A stretch of 11,883 nt of DNA, taken from DATKMS01 sp041497995. Its GTDB lineage: Bacteria > Desulfobacterota > Binatia > HRBIN30. The notes beneath the pieces are model-generated. The model was given only the letters and a program-made list of their open reading frames with translations. It was not told the DNA's origin and did no database searches. This document shows positions 6,842 to 11,883 of this stretch, in pieces. The DNA is taken from contig JBGQHM010000200.1 of NCBI GenBank assembly GCA_041497995.1, forward strand, positions 1 to 11,883, in the 5' to 3' direction. Made by a program: the position numbers and the translations under genes. The first letter of the stretch is position 1. Each line of letters begins with the position of its first letter.

Positions 6842-7735
6842 TCAGCGCGATTGCAGCTGCGCCCGTTGTGCGAACGCTTCCATCAACTCGAGGGCGTGGT
6901 TGAAGCTGCGCGCCCAGAACAGGATCGGAACGCTGGTGATGGTAACGCCGATTTTTTCGAGGCGGGGCAGTCGGTCGAGGAGATCGTCGATGGACGTGGC
7001 GCCGCCGCCGGTGGCGATTCCAATGGCGGCGGGATCCCGGTCGTTGTCGCCTGCGAGCCGCCGGATCTCGCGAACGTCGTTCTCGAGATCATCGAGGGTC
7101 GGGCGTGGTACAGCGATCCACCCATCGCCGAGCCGCGCGACGCGTCGCAAAGCGGCAGGGCTGCCGCCACCGATCCAGATCGGCGGCGACGGTCGCTGAA
7201 CCGGCTTCGGGAAGAATGCGGCGTCGGTTAGCTCGAAGGAACGCCCATGAAAGGTGGCACGCTCCTGCGTCCAGAGCGCGCGGAGGAGATTGATATACTC
7301 ATCGGTCCGCCGCCCGCGCTCATGAAAGGGGACGCCGAGCATGTCGAACTCCTCCTTCAGCCACCCGGCTGCGACGCCGAGGAGGAGGCGGCCGTCCGAC
7401 AGCACGTCGAGGCTCGCGAGTTCCTTCGCGAGCACCACCGGGTTGCGGTATGGGAGGACGAGTACCGACGAGCCCAGTTTGATCCGAGACGTGATCGCGG
7501 CCACGTAGGATAGGGTGGCGACAATGTCCAGGATCGGATCAGTGATCGGGTAGGGGAAGCGGCCGCCGTAGGGATAGGGTGTCGTGATGGTCTGTGGGAA
7601 GATGATGTGCTCCGCGGTCCACAGGACATCGTAGCCGAGACGCTCCGCCGTCTGGGCGACCGCACGGATCCTTTGCGTGACGTCCGCGCCGCGCGCCAGC
7701 GCGCCGAACTGCGGCAGCAAGACGCCGAATTGCAT
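6842..7735 (-). CDS. LLM-class (luciferase-like) F420-dependent-type oxidoreductase
   Basis: The product is 297 residues. It starts with MQFGVLLPQFG and has AERLGYDVLWTAEH, the strand/loop IKLGSSVLVLPYRNPVVLAKELASLD, GRLLLGVAAGWLKEEF and PPIWIGGGSPAALRRVARLGDGW. These are hallmark segments of the TIM-barrel luciferase-like family as annotated for F420-dependent members (TIGR03619-like). Family members use F420 or FMN for hydride transfer or monooxygenation, and the cofactor cannot be settled here. The gene begins 5 nt after the VOC-protein stop, with CTCCT rather than a Shine-Dalgarno immediately upstream, so translation may depend on coupling to the preceding gene. Confidence 0.88.
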   Translation of the reverse strand: MQFGVLLPQFGALARGADVTQRIRAVAQTAERLGYDVLWTAEHIIFPQTITTPYPYGGRFPYPITDPILDIVATLSYVAAITSRIKLGSSVLVLPYRNPVVLAKELASLDVLSDGRLLLGVAAGWLKEEFDMLGVPFHERGRRTDEYINLLRALWTQERATFHGRSFELTDAAFFPKPVQRPSPPIWIGGGSPAALRRVARLGDGWIAVPRPTLDDLENDVREIRRLAGDNDRDPAAIGIATGGGATSIDDLLDRLPRLEKIGVTITSVPILFWARSFNHALELMEAFAQRAQLQSR

Positions 7736-7740
7736 AGGAG

Positions 7741-8274
7741 CTAGCCGCGGGGCGGCTCACCGGCTGCTGTGCGAGCTTGCATCTCGAACGTGTTGCGGAA
7801 CGGTCCAAGGAGCCCGATACGGATAAAGGCCTGATACAGGTAGTCAGTCAACGCTCGCTTGTCTCCGGGACGAAGGACGTCGACGACGCGAATCTCGAAC
7901 TCCGGCTGCTCGCGTTCCAGCTGCTGAGCCCGTTCGACGCGCTCTTCCCATTCGGCGATGCTGTGGACCATGAAGCCGCAATGGTCATTGCAGTCGGCAT
8001 CAATACGGTCGAGGCCACGGAGTGACGCATCCAAGTCTTGGTGTTCGAGGCGCAGACTGCTGAGTGCCTCCTGCAGCGCTGCCGCTGGGGCCGCTGGCCG
8101 GAAATAGAGAGCGCCAGCGTGCATGTCGCTGTTGAGGCGGTAGCCGAGCAGGTGTGGCTTGCTTACAAACTTGACCCAGCAGGGGAACAGCGCGTCGATA
8201 GACGCTTCGATGAGTGCCAACCGCGCTGGCGGCACTGCGTAGTTCTGATGATTCCATGCGTCTCGGGCTTCCAT
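7741..8274 (-). CDS. VOC-fold (glyoxalase/dioxygenase superfamily)-like protein, function unknown
   Basis: The product is 177 residues and I do not recognise a named family. The layout suggests a vicinal-oxygen-chelate fold: an N-terminal strand with His9 (WNHQNYAVP) then a helix, a second-half strand with His98 (NDHCGFMVHS) followed by a helix, and a C-terminal GPFRNTFEMQ with Glu164. The last stretch is reminiscent of the GPxGNxxE ending of VOC enzymes. These three residues could be metal ligands. The ATG at 8274 has GGAG (complement of 8281-8284) at a 6-nt spacing. The LLM oxidoreductase follows 5 nt after the stop, so the pair is an operon, and the diiron oxidase gene diverges upstream. 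Substrate is unknown. Confidence 0.6.
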   Translation of the reverse strand: MEARDAWNHQNYAVPPARLALIEASIDALFPCWVKFVSKPHLLGYRLNSDMHAGALYFRPAAPAAALQEALSSLRLEHQDLDASLRGLDRIDADCNDHCGFMVHSIAEWEERVERAQQLEREQPEFEIRVVDVLRPGDKRALTDYLYQAFIRIGLLGPFRNTFEMQARTAAGEPPRG

Positions 8275-8337
8275 GTCCCGCTCCAGATTGCCAATCGATC
8301 GATGCCGCAGTATGTACCGCGCATAACGCCATACCTC

Positions 8338-8345
8338 AAGGAGGG
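8338..8345 (+). promoter_or_regulatory. Strong ribosome binding site that fixes the start of the diiron oxidase gene
   Basis: AAGGAGGG lies just before the ATG at 8349. It selects this start over upstream in-frame starts as far back as 8214, which would overlap the divergent gene at 8274. Confidence 0.85.
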
Positions 8346-8348
8346 CAT

Positions 8349-9065
8349 ATGGGACCGTCGGTAGACCGGTCGTTGTCTCCGCAAGAGTTTCTCCAGGAAT
8401 GTTATACCTTCAAGCGCGAACATGCGCCGCGCAGTGCCTTCATGCGGAAGCTCATGGCGGGAGAGTGTTCACGAAGCGAACTGATCCGCTGGGCAAAGGA
8501 CGCGTACTACTATACCGAGCCGGCGGTTCCGACGATCGCGGCGTGGTTGAGCCAGGCGCCGATTGTTCCCAGCCGTGCCATCTACAAGGCGCTGGGACGG
8601 AACCTGGCAGGGGAGATGGGCTACATCCGAGAAGCTGAGCACTACGAGCTCTACGTGCAGTTTCTCGATGGCCTCGGAGTCTCGGTGGAAGAGGTTCAGT
8701 CCCATCTGCCTTTGGCATCGACGCTAGGGGCGGCCGCCGCGATGGGCTACTTCTGCCGCTCGTCGTTCGAGGAGGGGCTGGGTGCCTTTGGATTGGCTGT
8801 TGAGATGCAAGTGCCGGGGCGCGCGGCGGGTGCGCAAGTGATATACGAGGCGCTGCGCGATCATTACAGTCTCGATGCGCGGACGCTCGAGTTCTACGAG
8901 ATTCACGTCGAGGCCGAGGACGAGCATGGTGACGATGCGATGAAGGCTGTCGAATGGTTCGCGCAGACCGCCGAGCAACAAGCGCGCGTACGCCGGGCCT
9001 TTCGCTGGAGCGTTTTGGCGCATACGGCGATGATAGAAGGCTTCGATCGTCTTTTGGACGGTTAG
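8349..9065 (+). CDS. Heme-oxygenase-fold diiron oxidase (TenA/PqqC/CADD-like iron-containing redox enzyme)
   Basis: The product is 238 residues and all-helical in appearance. It carries EAEHYELYVQFL with Glu95/His98, VEMQVPG with Glu152, and an H-x3-E-x2-H motif at His186/Glu190/His193 (EIHVEAEDEH). This is the metal-ligand pattern of the heme-oxygenase-like diiron oxidase group, which includes CADD, UndA and SznF-type enzymes, and of cofactor-less relatives such as PqqC. Such enzymes cleave or oxidise amino-acid, fatty-acid or peptide-derived substrates with O2. No pqqA, pqqD or pqqE neighbour is present, so PQQ synthesis is unlikely. The gene diverges from the VOC/LLM pair across 74 bp, suggesting shared regulation. 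The exact ligand assignment is my estimate. Confidence 0.8.
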   Translation: MGPSVDRSLSPQEFLQECYTFKREHAPRSAFMRKLMAGECSRSELIRWAKDAYYYTEPAVPTIAAWLSQAPIVPSRAIYKALGRNLAGEMGYIREAEHYELYVQFLDGLGVSVEEVQSHLPLASTLGAAAAMGYFCRSSFEEGLGAFGLAVEMQVPGRAAGAQVIYEALRDHYSLDARTLEFYEIHVEAEDEHGDDAMKAVEWFAQTAEQQARVRRAFRWSVLAHTAMIEGFDRLLDG

Positions 9066-9091
9066 CCCCTGACGAGACAGAACGAGACTCA

Positions 9092-9250
9092 ATGCAGCGA
9101 GGCGGAGAATCGAAGGGAAGGGCGACCCTGAAGGAAAATCGTCGAGGATCATCGAAGGATGGGTTGGAGATGGCTGCTCAGACTTTGCAGATCTCCACCT
9201 TTCCCTTCGGCGACGCTGCGTTGAAGACTTTGTTGTCTGATCCAGGCTAG
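9092..9250 (+). CDS. Possible small ORF (52 aa, or 26 aa from the inner ATG)
   Basis: An open frame runs from ATG 9092 to TAG 9248-9250. The first half is Arg/Lys/Gly-rich and low in information. The second half, from the inner ATG at 9170, reads MAAQTLQISTFPFGDAALKT and then LLSDPG, which looks more protein-like. GAAGGA at 9154-9159 lies 10 nt before this inner ATG. No family is recognised. It starts 26 nt after the oxidase stop on the same strand, so it could be a downstream operon member or simply untranslated sequence. I consider non-coding slightly more likely. Confidence 0.2.
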   Translation: MQRGGESKGRATLKENRRGSSKDGLEMAAQTLQISTFPFGDAALKTLLSDPG

Positions 9251-9286
9251 CTCGGGCGCAACATCTGCGCGCGTGCCGAGCTGGCC
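9245..9286 (+). terminator. Long imperfect hairpin downstream of the diiron oxidase gene
   Basis: The outer stem 9245-9255 pairs with 9276-9286 over 11 bp with one G-U pair. An inner stem GCGCA (9256-9260) pairs with TGCGC (9266-9270) around ACATC, leaving a 5-nt bulge. A T-rich stretch TGTATTTTAT follows only about 13 nt later, so this is a plausible but imperfect terminator. Confidence 0.4.
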
Positions 9287-9384
9287 ATCCCCGTGGGCTG
9301 TATTTTATGGCGGCCGGGACCCGTGGGGATTCTCGGACAGGTCGCTCGCGCCGATACTTCATTCGCGTAGAAACCGCCGATTCC

Positions 9385-9416
9385 GTCAAAAAAAGATCGG
9401 TCAATATTTGTCACAC
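9385..9416 (+). promoter_or_regulatory. Triple GTCA element upstream of pilin gene 1
   Basis: GTCA occurs at 9385, 9400 and 9410 (steps of 15 and 10 nt), with an A7 tract after the first copy and TTGTCACAC at the end. The same arrangement with identical steps recurs at 10327 before pilin 2, with 24 of 32 positions matching. It probably binds a regulator as direct repeats on one helix face. TTGTCA could also serve as a -35 box, but no good -10 follows. Confidence 0.65.
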
Positions 9417-9461
9417 CGTCTAGGTGCAGGACAAGCCGATCGCCGAGCTGCCCGAGAGGAA

Positions 9462-9531
9462 GCATATCGGTGCCCCGAACCGGTATGCTCACACACTGGT
9501 ACATAGGTTGCAGGCGTATCCTTTCGGGATA
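9462..9531 (+). promoter_or_regulatory. Structured leader of pilin gene 1: two hairpins and a conserved CTGGTAC box
   Basis: Hairpin 1 is a 10-bp stem (9462-9471 with 9479-9488, one G-U pair) and a 7-nt loop. The box CTGGTAC-N3-GGTTGC-N-GG spans 9496-9514. Hairpin 2 is TATCC/GGATA (9517-9521 with 9527-9531). The order hairpin, box, hairpin is repeated in the leader of pilin 2. No match to a c-di-GMP (GEMM) riboswitch core was seen. Confidence 0.5.
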
Positions 9532-9606
9532 ACCCGTGGCAGGTCGAACCGAATGGAAGGACGAGGAGTTGGCAGACAGACTTCACGCGGTGAGAGAGTG
9601 AGCAAA

Positions 9607-9978
9607 ATGAAAGCTACCGGCACCAACGCAGGCTTCACGCTAATTGAGCTCTTGGTGGTCATCGCGATCATTGGCGTCCTCGCCGCAATCGCGATTCCAC
9701 AATACGCTATCTACAGGCAGCGGGGGTTCGACGGGCGTTCACGCGCCGATCTACGCAACGCGGCAGCGGCAGAGGAATACTTGTTCGCTATGGGACAAGT
9801 CTATCAGGCGTGCGCTACTGCCGCGGCGTGTGAAACAACGCTACCAGGATATCAGAAGTCACGGGATGTGCAGCTCGAGATGAAGGTGGCGAACGGGACT
9901 TTCACGGGGACCGCGGTGCATCCGGACGGCGGGACAGTGTGGACCTACGACAGCGCAGCCGGCGGGTTCGCGAACTAA
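9607..9978 (+). CDS. Type IV pilin (type IVa major-pilin-like prepilin), copy 1
   Basis: The product is 123 residues. It has a short basic leader ending in Gly9, the prepilin peptidase site G|FTLIELL with Glu5 of the mature chain, and the hydrophobic N-terminal helix through IAIPQYAIYRQRGFD. The globular part has two cysteines (69 and 75), a likely disulfide, and ends TVWTYDSAAGGFAN. Type IV pilins polymerise into surface fibres through this helix after PilD processing and methylation. The frame extends upstream to 9424, but the processing-site distance and homology to copy 2 fix the start near 9607. An in-frame GTG at 9598 would add MSK. The ribosome site (GAGAG) is weak. No pilus assembly genes are in the window. 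Confidence 0.9.
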   Translation: MKATGTNAGFTLIELLVVIAIIGVLAAIAIPQYAIYRQRGFDGRSRADLRNAAAAEEYLFAMGQVYQACATAAACETTLPGYQKSRDVQLEMKVANGTFTGTAVHPDGGTVWTYDSAAGGFAN

Positions 9979-10326
9979 CCTTAGATCCGGGCGTCACGCA
10001 ACCGCACGTCTGCTGCTCGCCACCACACACTTCGACTGGCCACGAACCATCCAGTAGTGCGACCTCACTTTCCGGTTGCCACCATACTCCCCACCGCGTT
10101 TTTCTGAAGATCGTCTGCCCAACGCGATCTCTTTCAAGCGTGCCTTTTGCCGAACGCCCCTTCGGTGTGTTCCCAAGGTAACGCCGCCGTCCGCTAGTTA
10201 AGTTAGTTGCCCGCCCTTGCCTACGGTGCGCCCATGTGCGCCCAAATCGTTTTCGCGAAAGTGCGCCACGTATAAGGGGTGAGTTCGTTCCGAAGTGTGG
10301 TGCTTGGGCGACACAATGCCAGATTC
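9979..10326. other. Intergenic region between the pilin genes
   Basis: No gene is supported here. Visible items are a 10-bp palindrome TTTCGCGAAA (10251-10260), three GTGCGCCA copies (10226-10268) and TATAAG at 10271-10276, a possible -10 element. The sequence just after pilin 1 has no U-tract terminator. Confidence 0.5.
10226..10268 (+). repeat. Three GTGCGCCA direct repeats upstream of pilin gene 2
   Basis: GTGCGCCCA occurs at 10226 and 10236 (10-nt step), and GTGCGCCA at 10261 (25 nt further), directly before TATAAG. The first two copies lie on the same helix face, which fits a multimeric regulator site. They are absent at the equivalent place before pilin 1. Confidence 0.45.
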
Positions 10327-10358
10327 GTCAAAAAAGATGGTGTCAAGACTTGTCACAC
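10327..10358 (+). promoter_or_regulatory. Triple GTCA element upstream of pilin gene 2
   Basis: GTCA occurs at 10327, 10342 and 10352, the same 15/10 steps as before pilin 1, with an A6 tract and the same TTGTCACAC ending. It lies about 240 nt before the ATG, so it belongs to a distal promoter or operator. Confidence 0.65.
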
Positions 10359-10411
10359 GCGTACGACGAGTCGGTGTAAAAAGAAACACGCCAGGCTTTG
10401 CGAGTTCGAAG

Positions 10412-10464
10412 CGGTTGACCTGCCAGATCAACCGGCGCTGGTACGCGGGTTGCTGGAGCCCCAG
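10412..10464 (+). promoter_or_regulatory. Structured leader of pilin gene 2: hairpin, CTGGTAC box, hairpin
   Basis: Hairpin 1 is CGGTTGA/TCAACCG (10412-10418 with 10428-10434, perfect 7 bp). The box at 10438-10456 matches 15 of 19 positions of the pilin 1 box and lies exactly 86 nt from the third GTCA in both leaders. Hairpin 2 is CTGG/CCAG (10453-10456 with 10461-10464), overlapping the end of the box. Confidence 0.5.
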
Positions 10465-10593
10465 TGTGTTGGAGGTGACGAATGAAACAAGCGAATGGCC
10501 CGCCTTGATCTCCACAAGGGCACAGCCAGGGACGCGTAGTCAAGGGACTTGGAAATTACTCAGCACGAGACAACAACCCCGAGGGAGGACACA

Positions 10594-10965
10594 ATGAAGG
10601 CTCTGAGGAACAATGAAGGTTTTACATTGATCGAACTACTGGTCGTAGTGGCCATCATCGGTATTTTGGCTGCGATCGCGATCCCGCAGTTTGCGCTGTA
10701 TCGCCAGCGTGGGTTCGACGCACGCGCTCAGTCTGATCTGCGCAACGCCGCGACGGCCGAGGAAGCCACGTTTGCAAACGGCAACGTGTACGTCGCCTGC
10801 ACCCAGACTGATTGCAACAGTAAGATTAGCTTCCAGCCGTCCAAGGGCGTCAACCTCACCATGGCCTTGGTGGGCACCACAGGCTTTACAGGAACGTCGA
10901 AGCACAGCAACGGTGGCGTGACCTGGACCTACGACAGCGCCAACGGCGGTATCACGAACCCGTAA
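10594..10965 (+). CDS. Type IV pilin (type IVa major-pilin-like prepilin), copy 2
   Basis: The product is 123 residues, the same length as copy 1. The leader ends in Gly9 before FTLIELLVV with the conserved mature Glu5, and the shared RQRGFDxRxxxDLRNAA segment follows. Cysteines at 69 and 74 suggest the same disulfide loop, and the C-terminus is VTWTYDSANGGITNP. The central globular part differs strongly from copy 1, as expected for diverging pilin paralogues or a major/minor pair. GGAGG at 10584-10588, 5 nt before the ATG, is a far stronger ribosome site than that of copy 1, so this copy may be the more highly made subunit. In-frame starts upstream (for example 10549) are disfavoured by the processing distance. 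Confidence 0.92.
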   Translation: MKALRNNEGFTLIELLVVVAIIGILAAIAIPQFALYRQRGFDARAQSDLRNAATAEEATFANGNVYVACTQTDCNSKISFQPSKGVNLTMALVGTTGFTGTSKHSNGGVTWTYDSANGGITNP

Positions 10966-10982
10966 CTACGCTCAACTGACTC

Positions 10983-11007
10983 GTCGACCACCAACCTGGT
11001 GCTCGAC
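10983..11007 (+). terminator. Small hairpin just after pilin 2
   Basis: GTCGA (10983-10987) and CACC (10989-10992) pair with GGTG (10998-11001) and TCGAC (11003-11007) around AACCT, with one C-C mismatch. It starts 17 nt after the stop and may cooperate with the stronger hairpin that follows. Confidence 0.4.
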
Positions 11008-11025
11008 CTACAGCAAGCGTGATCC

Positions 11026-11063
11026 ATCGCACGGGCAGCCCCATCTGGGGCTGCCCGTGCGAT
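11026..11063 (+). terminator. 17-bp perfect hairpin downstream of pilin 2
   Basis: The arms 11026-11042 and 11047-11063 are perfectly complementary around the tetraloop ATCT, with a GC-rich core GGGCAGCCCC. No U-run follows, so it is an intrinsic-terminator-like or mRNA 3'-end-stabilising structure, suitable for a highly expressed pilin transcript. Confidence 0.6.
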
Positions 11064-11139
11064 AAGCGCGTTCTCACTACATCTCGCTCCAGCCACTCCT
11101 CGTCCGCTGGCCGCCCTTACCAGGGTTTGCTCTCGTATC

Positions 11140-11153
11140 TGTGACATGTGACA
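11140..11153. repeat. Tandem TGTGACA heptamer
   Basis: TGTGACA occurs twice back to back (11140-11146 and 11147-11153). Its reverse complement TGTCACA ends both pilin GTCA elements (9409-9415 and 10351-10357). It could be a site for the same regulator, upstream of the tRNA gene. Confidence 0.35.
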
Positions 11154-11266
11154 CGGTCGCCTATGCCCCCCCTTGGCCGGCACGAAGGTGGTTACCATGG
11201 TGAAGCTGACCTCAAAGTGGTAGCAATCCGCGGAGACAGCGATGACGAACGGTCGCCGTCGACGCG

Positions 11267-11351
11267 GCCGGGGTGGTGGAACTGGCAGACACACAGGACT
11301 TAAAATCCTGTGGGGGTTTCCCCCGTACGGGTTCGATCCCCGTCCCCGGCA
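11267..11351 (+). tRNA. tRNA-Leu (anticodon UAA)
   Basis: The 85-nt cloverleaf is complete. Acceptor GCCGGGG (11267-11273) pairs with CCCCGGC (11344-11350), followed by discriminator A at 11351. The anticodon stem CAGGA/TCCTG encloses the loop CTTAAAA with anticodon TAA. The long variable arm GGGGG-TTT-CCCCC is the class II mark of leucine tRNA, and the T arm is ACGGG-TTCGATC-CCCGT. The 3' CCA is not encoded. It reads UUA/UUG, codons rare in this GC-rich genome. No flanking integrase or duplicated 3' end was seen. Confidence 0.96.
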
Positions 11352-11400
11352 TTCACTCCTTGCGATCGGCGTTCGCCGTCAGGACACTGCGTGGTACTCG

Positions 11401-11883
11401 ATGCTCGATGAACAGTCGTACAGAGTTGGTCTCGTCGAGCGCCTGATTGCGGCGCTGCGGCTCGACTTGAGGCTCTACGAGACGGTCAGTGGTGATGCGG
11501 CGGCCACCGGCCAGGCATTCAGAATCGTGCTGTTTGCAGGGGTTTCCAACGGGCTGGGCCTTGTCCGCCGACTTGGTGGCATCGGCGTCCTGGCTGGAAT
11601 TGGTTCCGCCCTGTTGGGATGGTTGCTGTGGACAGGTGTCATCTGGTTAATCGCCATTCTCTTCGGCCATTCCCGCCAAGACCGATCGTTGTTGCGTGCC
11701 GTGGGCTTTGCCAATGCGCCAGGCGTCTTCCTGATCCTTGGCATAGCGCCAATGGTTGGCGGGGTGATCCGCTTGTGCGTGGTTGCGTGGTTGGTCGCAA
11801 CAACGGTCCGTGCGGTCCAAGCCACATTTGCTGTGGCAACTCGTCGCGCACTCGTGATCTCTGCGCTCGGCTTCGTGGTCTAT
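11401..11883 (+). CDS. YIP1-family integral membrane protein, 3'-truncated by the window
   Basis: The frame is open from ATG 11401 to the window end (161 codons, no stop). After a cytosolic start (LVERLIAALRLDLRLYETVSGD) there are hydrophobic stretches at about 45-80 (GVLAGIGSALLGWLLWTGVIWLIAILFG) and 95-125 (VGFANAPGVFLILG, then IAPMVGGVIRLCVVAWLVATT). The FA-x-x-P followed by a proline-containing segment and late W-L-V resemble the Yip1 domain common in uncharacterised bacterial membrane proteins. The function is unknown. No ribosome binding site is obvious and AGGA at 11381 is too far, so the start is tentative. It lies 49 nt downstream of the tRNA gene. Confidence 0.7.
   Translation, partial: MLDEQSYRVGLVERLIAALRLDLRLYETVSGDAAATGQAFRIVLFAGVSNGLGLVRRLGGIGVLAGIGSALLGWLLWTGVIWLIAILFGHSRQDRSLLRAVGFANAPGVFLILGIAPMVGGVIRLCVVAWLVATTVRAVQATFAVATRRALVISALGFVVY

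Larger units (their letters stand above)
9066..9384. other. Intergenic region between the oxidase and pilin leader
   Basis: Apart from the small ORF candidate and the hairpin, I see no recognisable gene, tRNA or known riboswitch here. The sequence is less GC-rich than its neighbours around 9300-9310 (TATTTTAT), a possible -10-like site without a convincing -35 partner. Confidence 0.5.
10966..11266. other. Intergenic region between pilin 2 and tRNA-Leu
   Basis: It holds the two hairpins listed separately and a tandem TGTGACA pair (11140-11153). No open reading frame with coding character was found on either strand. Confidence 0.5.

Noticed and set aside
8214..8348. N-terminal extension of the diiron oxidase gene to 8214
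   Set aside because: It would overlap the divergent VOC gene, and the strong ribosome site at 8338-8345 points to 8349.
9247..9504. 85-codon minus-strand frame opposite the pilin 1 leader
   Set aside because: No ribosome site or recognisable motif was found, and it overlaps conserved leader elements on the other strand.
9424..9606. N-terminal extension of pilin 1 to 9424
   Set aside because: The prepilin leader is short by family rule, copy 2 has the same 9-residue leader, and the extension covers the conserved leader elements.
9385..9606. c-di-GMP (GEMM) riboswitch in the pilin leader
   Set aside because: The conserved GEMM core and tetraloop-receptor sequences are not found in either leader, although hairpins are present.
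9385..10594. Sigma-54 promoters for the pilins
   Set aside because: The only GG-N10-GC match (9423-9436) has a poor surrounding consensus and no counterpart before pilin 2.
10929..11294. 121-codon minus-strand frame between pilin 2 and tRNA-Leu
   Set aside because: It begins inside the tRNA, runs through two hairpins into the pilin 2 end, and has no protein-like character.
11267..11400. Integration (att) site at tRNA-Leu
   Set aside because: No repeat of the tRNA 3' end and no integrase are visible in the window, and a normal chromosomal gene follows.

Overview
The window is high-GC bacterial chromosome with dense, mostly metabolic genes on both strands. The mix is a gamma-glutamylation pathway, an F420-type luciferase-like oxidoreductase, a heme-oxygenase-fold diiron oxidase, an NYN/LOTUS RNA-binding protein and paired type IV pilins. 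This suggests a free-living, metabolically versatile Gram-negative from the former Deltaproteobacteria or a related uncultured phylum such as Binatota. That placement is inference from gene style, not from a marker gene.

Positions 1-6817 hold most of a gamma-glutamyl catabolic set. It consists of the C-terminal half of a PuuA-like glutamine-synthetase-family ligase, a PuuD-like gamma-glutamyl hydrolase 3 nt downstream, an SDR dehydrogenase behind a perfect 22-bp inverted repeat, and an aldehyde dehydrogenase further on. With an SDR and no FAD amine oxidase, the set fits an amino alcohol (ethanolamine-like) as well as a polyamine. A minus-strand pair (NYN/LOTUS protein, then alpha/beta hydrolase) and a plus-strand GT-A nucleotidyl/glycosyltransferase-like gene lie inside this block. 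The first ~60 codons of the window do not look like glutamine synthetase. They look like the N-terminal part of an M48 metalloprotease, read in frame into the synthetase. This is a gene chimera or an assembly join.

Positions 6842-9065 hold a two-gene minus-strand unit (VOC-fold protein, then F420-type LLM oxidoreductase), diverging across 74 bp from a PqqC/CADD-like diiron oxidase. Positions 9066-10965 hold two tandem type IV pilin genes, each encoding exactly 123 residues and each preceded by a long non-coding leader. The two leaders share a triple GTCA element with identical 15/10-nt spacing, a hairpin, and a second conserved box at an identical 86-nt distance, while the sequence in between has diverged. 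This is the most unusual non-coding signal here.

Positions 10966-11883 hold two hairpins, a tandem heptamer matching the pilin boxes in inverse orientation, a tRNA-Leu(UAA) gene and the start of a YIP1-family membrane protein running off the window. No CRISPR array, phage, transposase or complete insertion sequence was seen.
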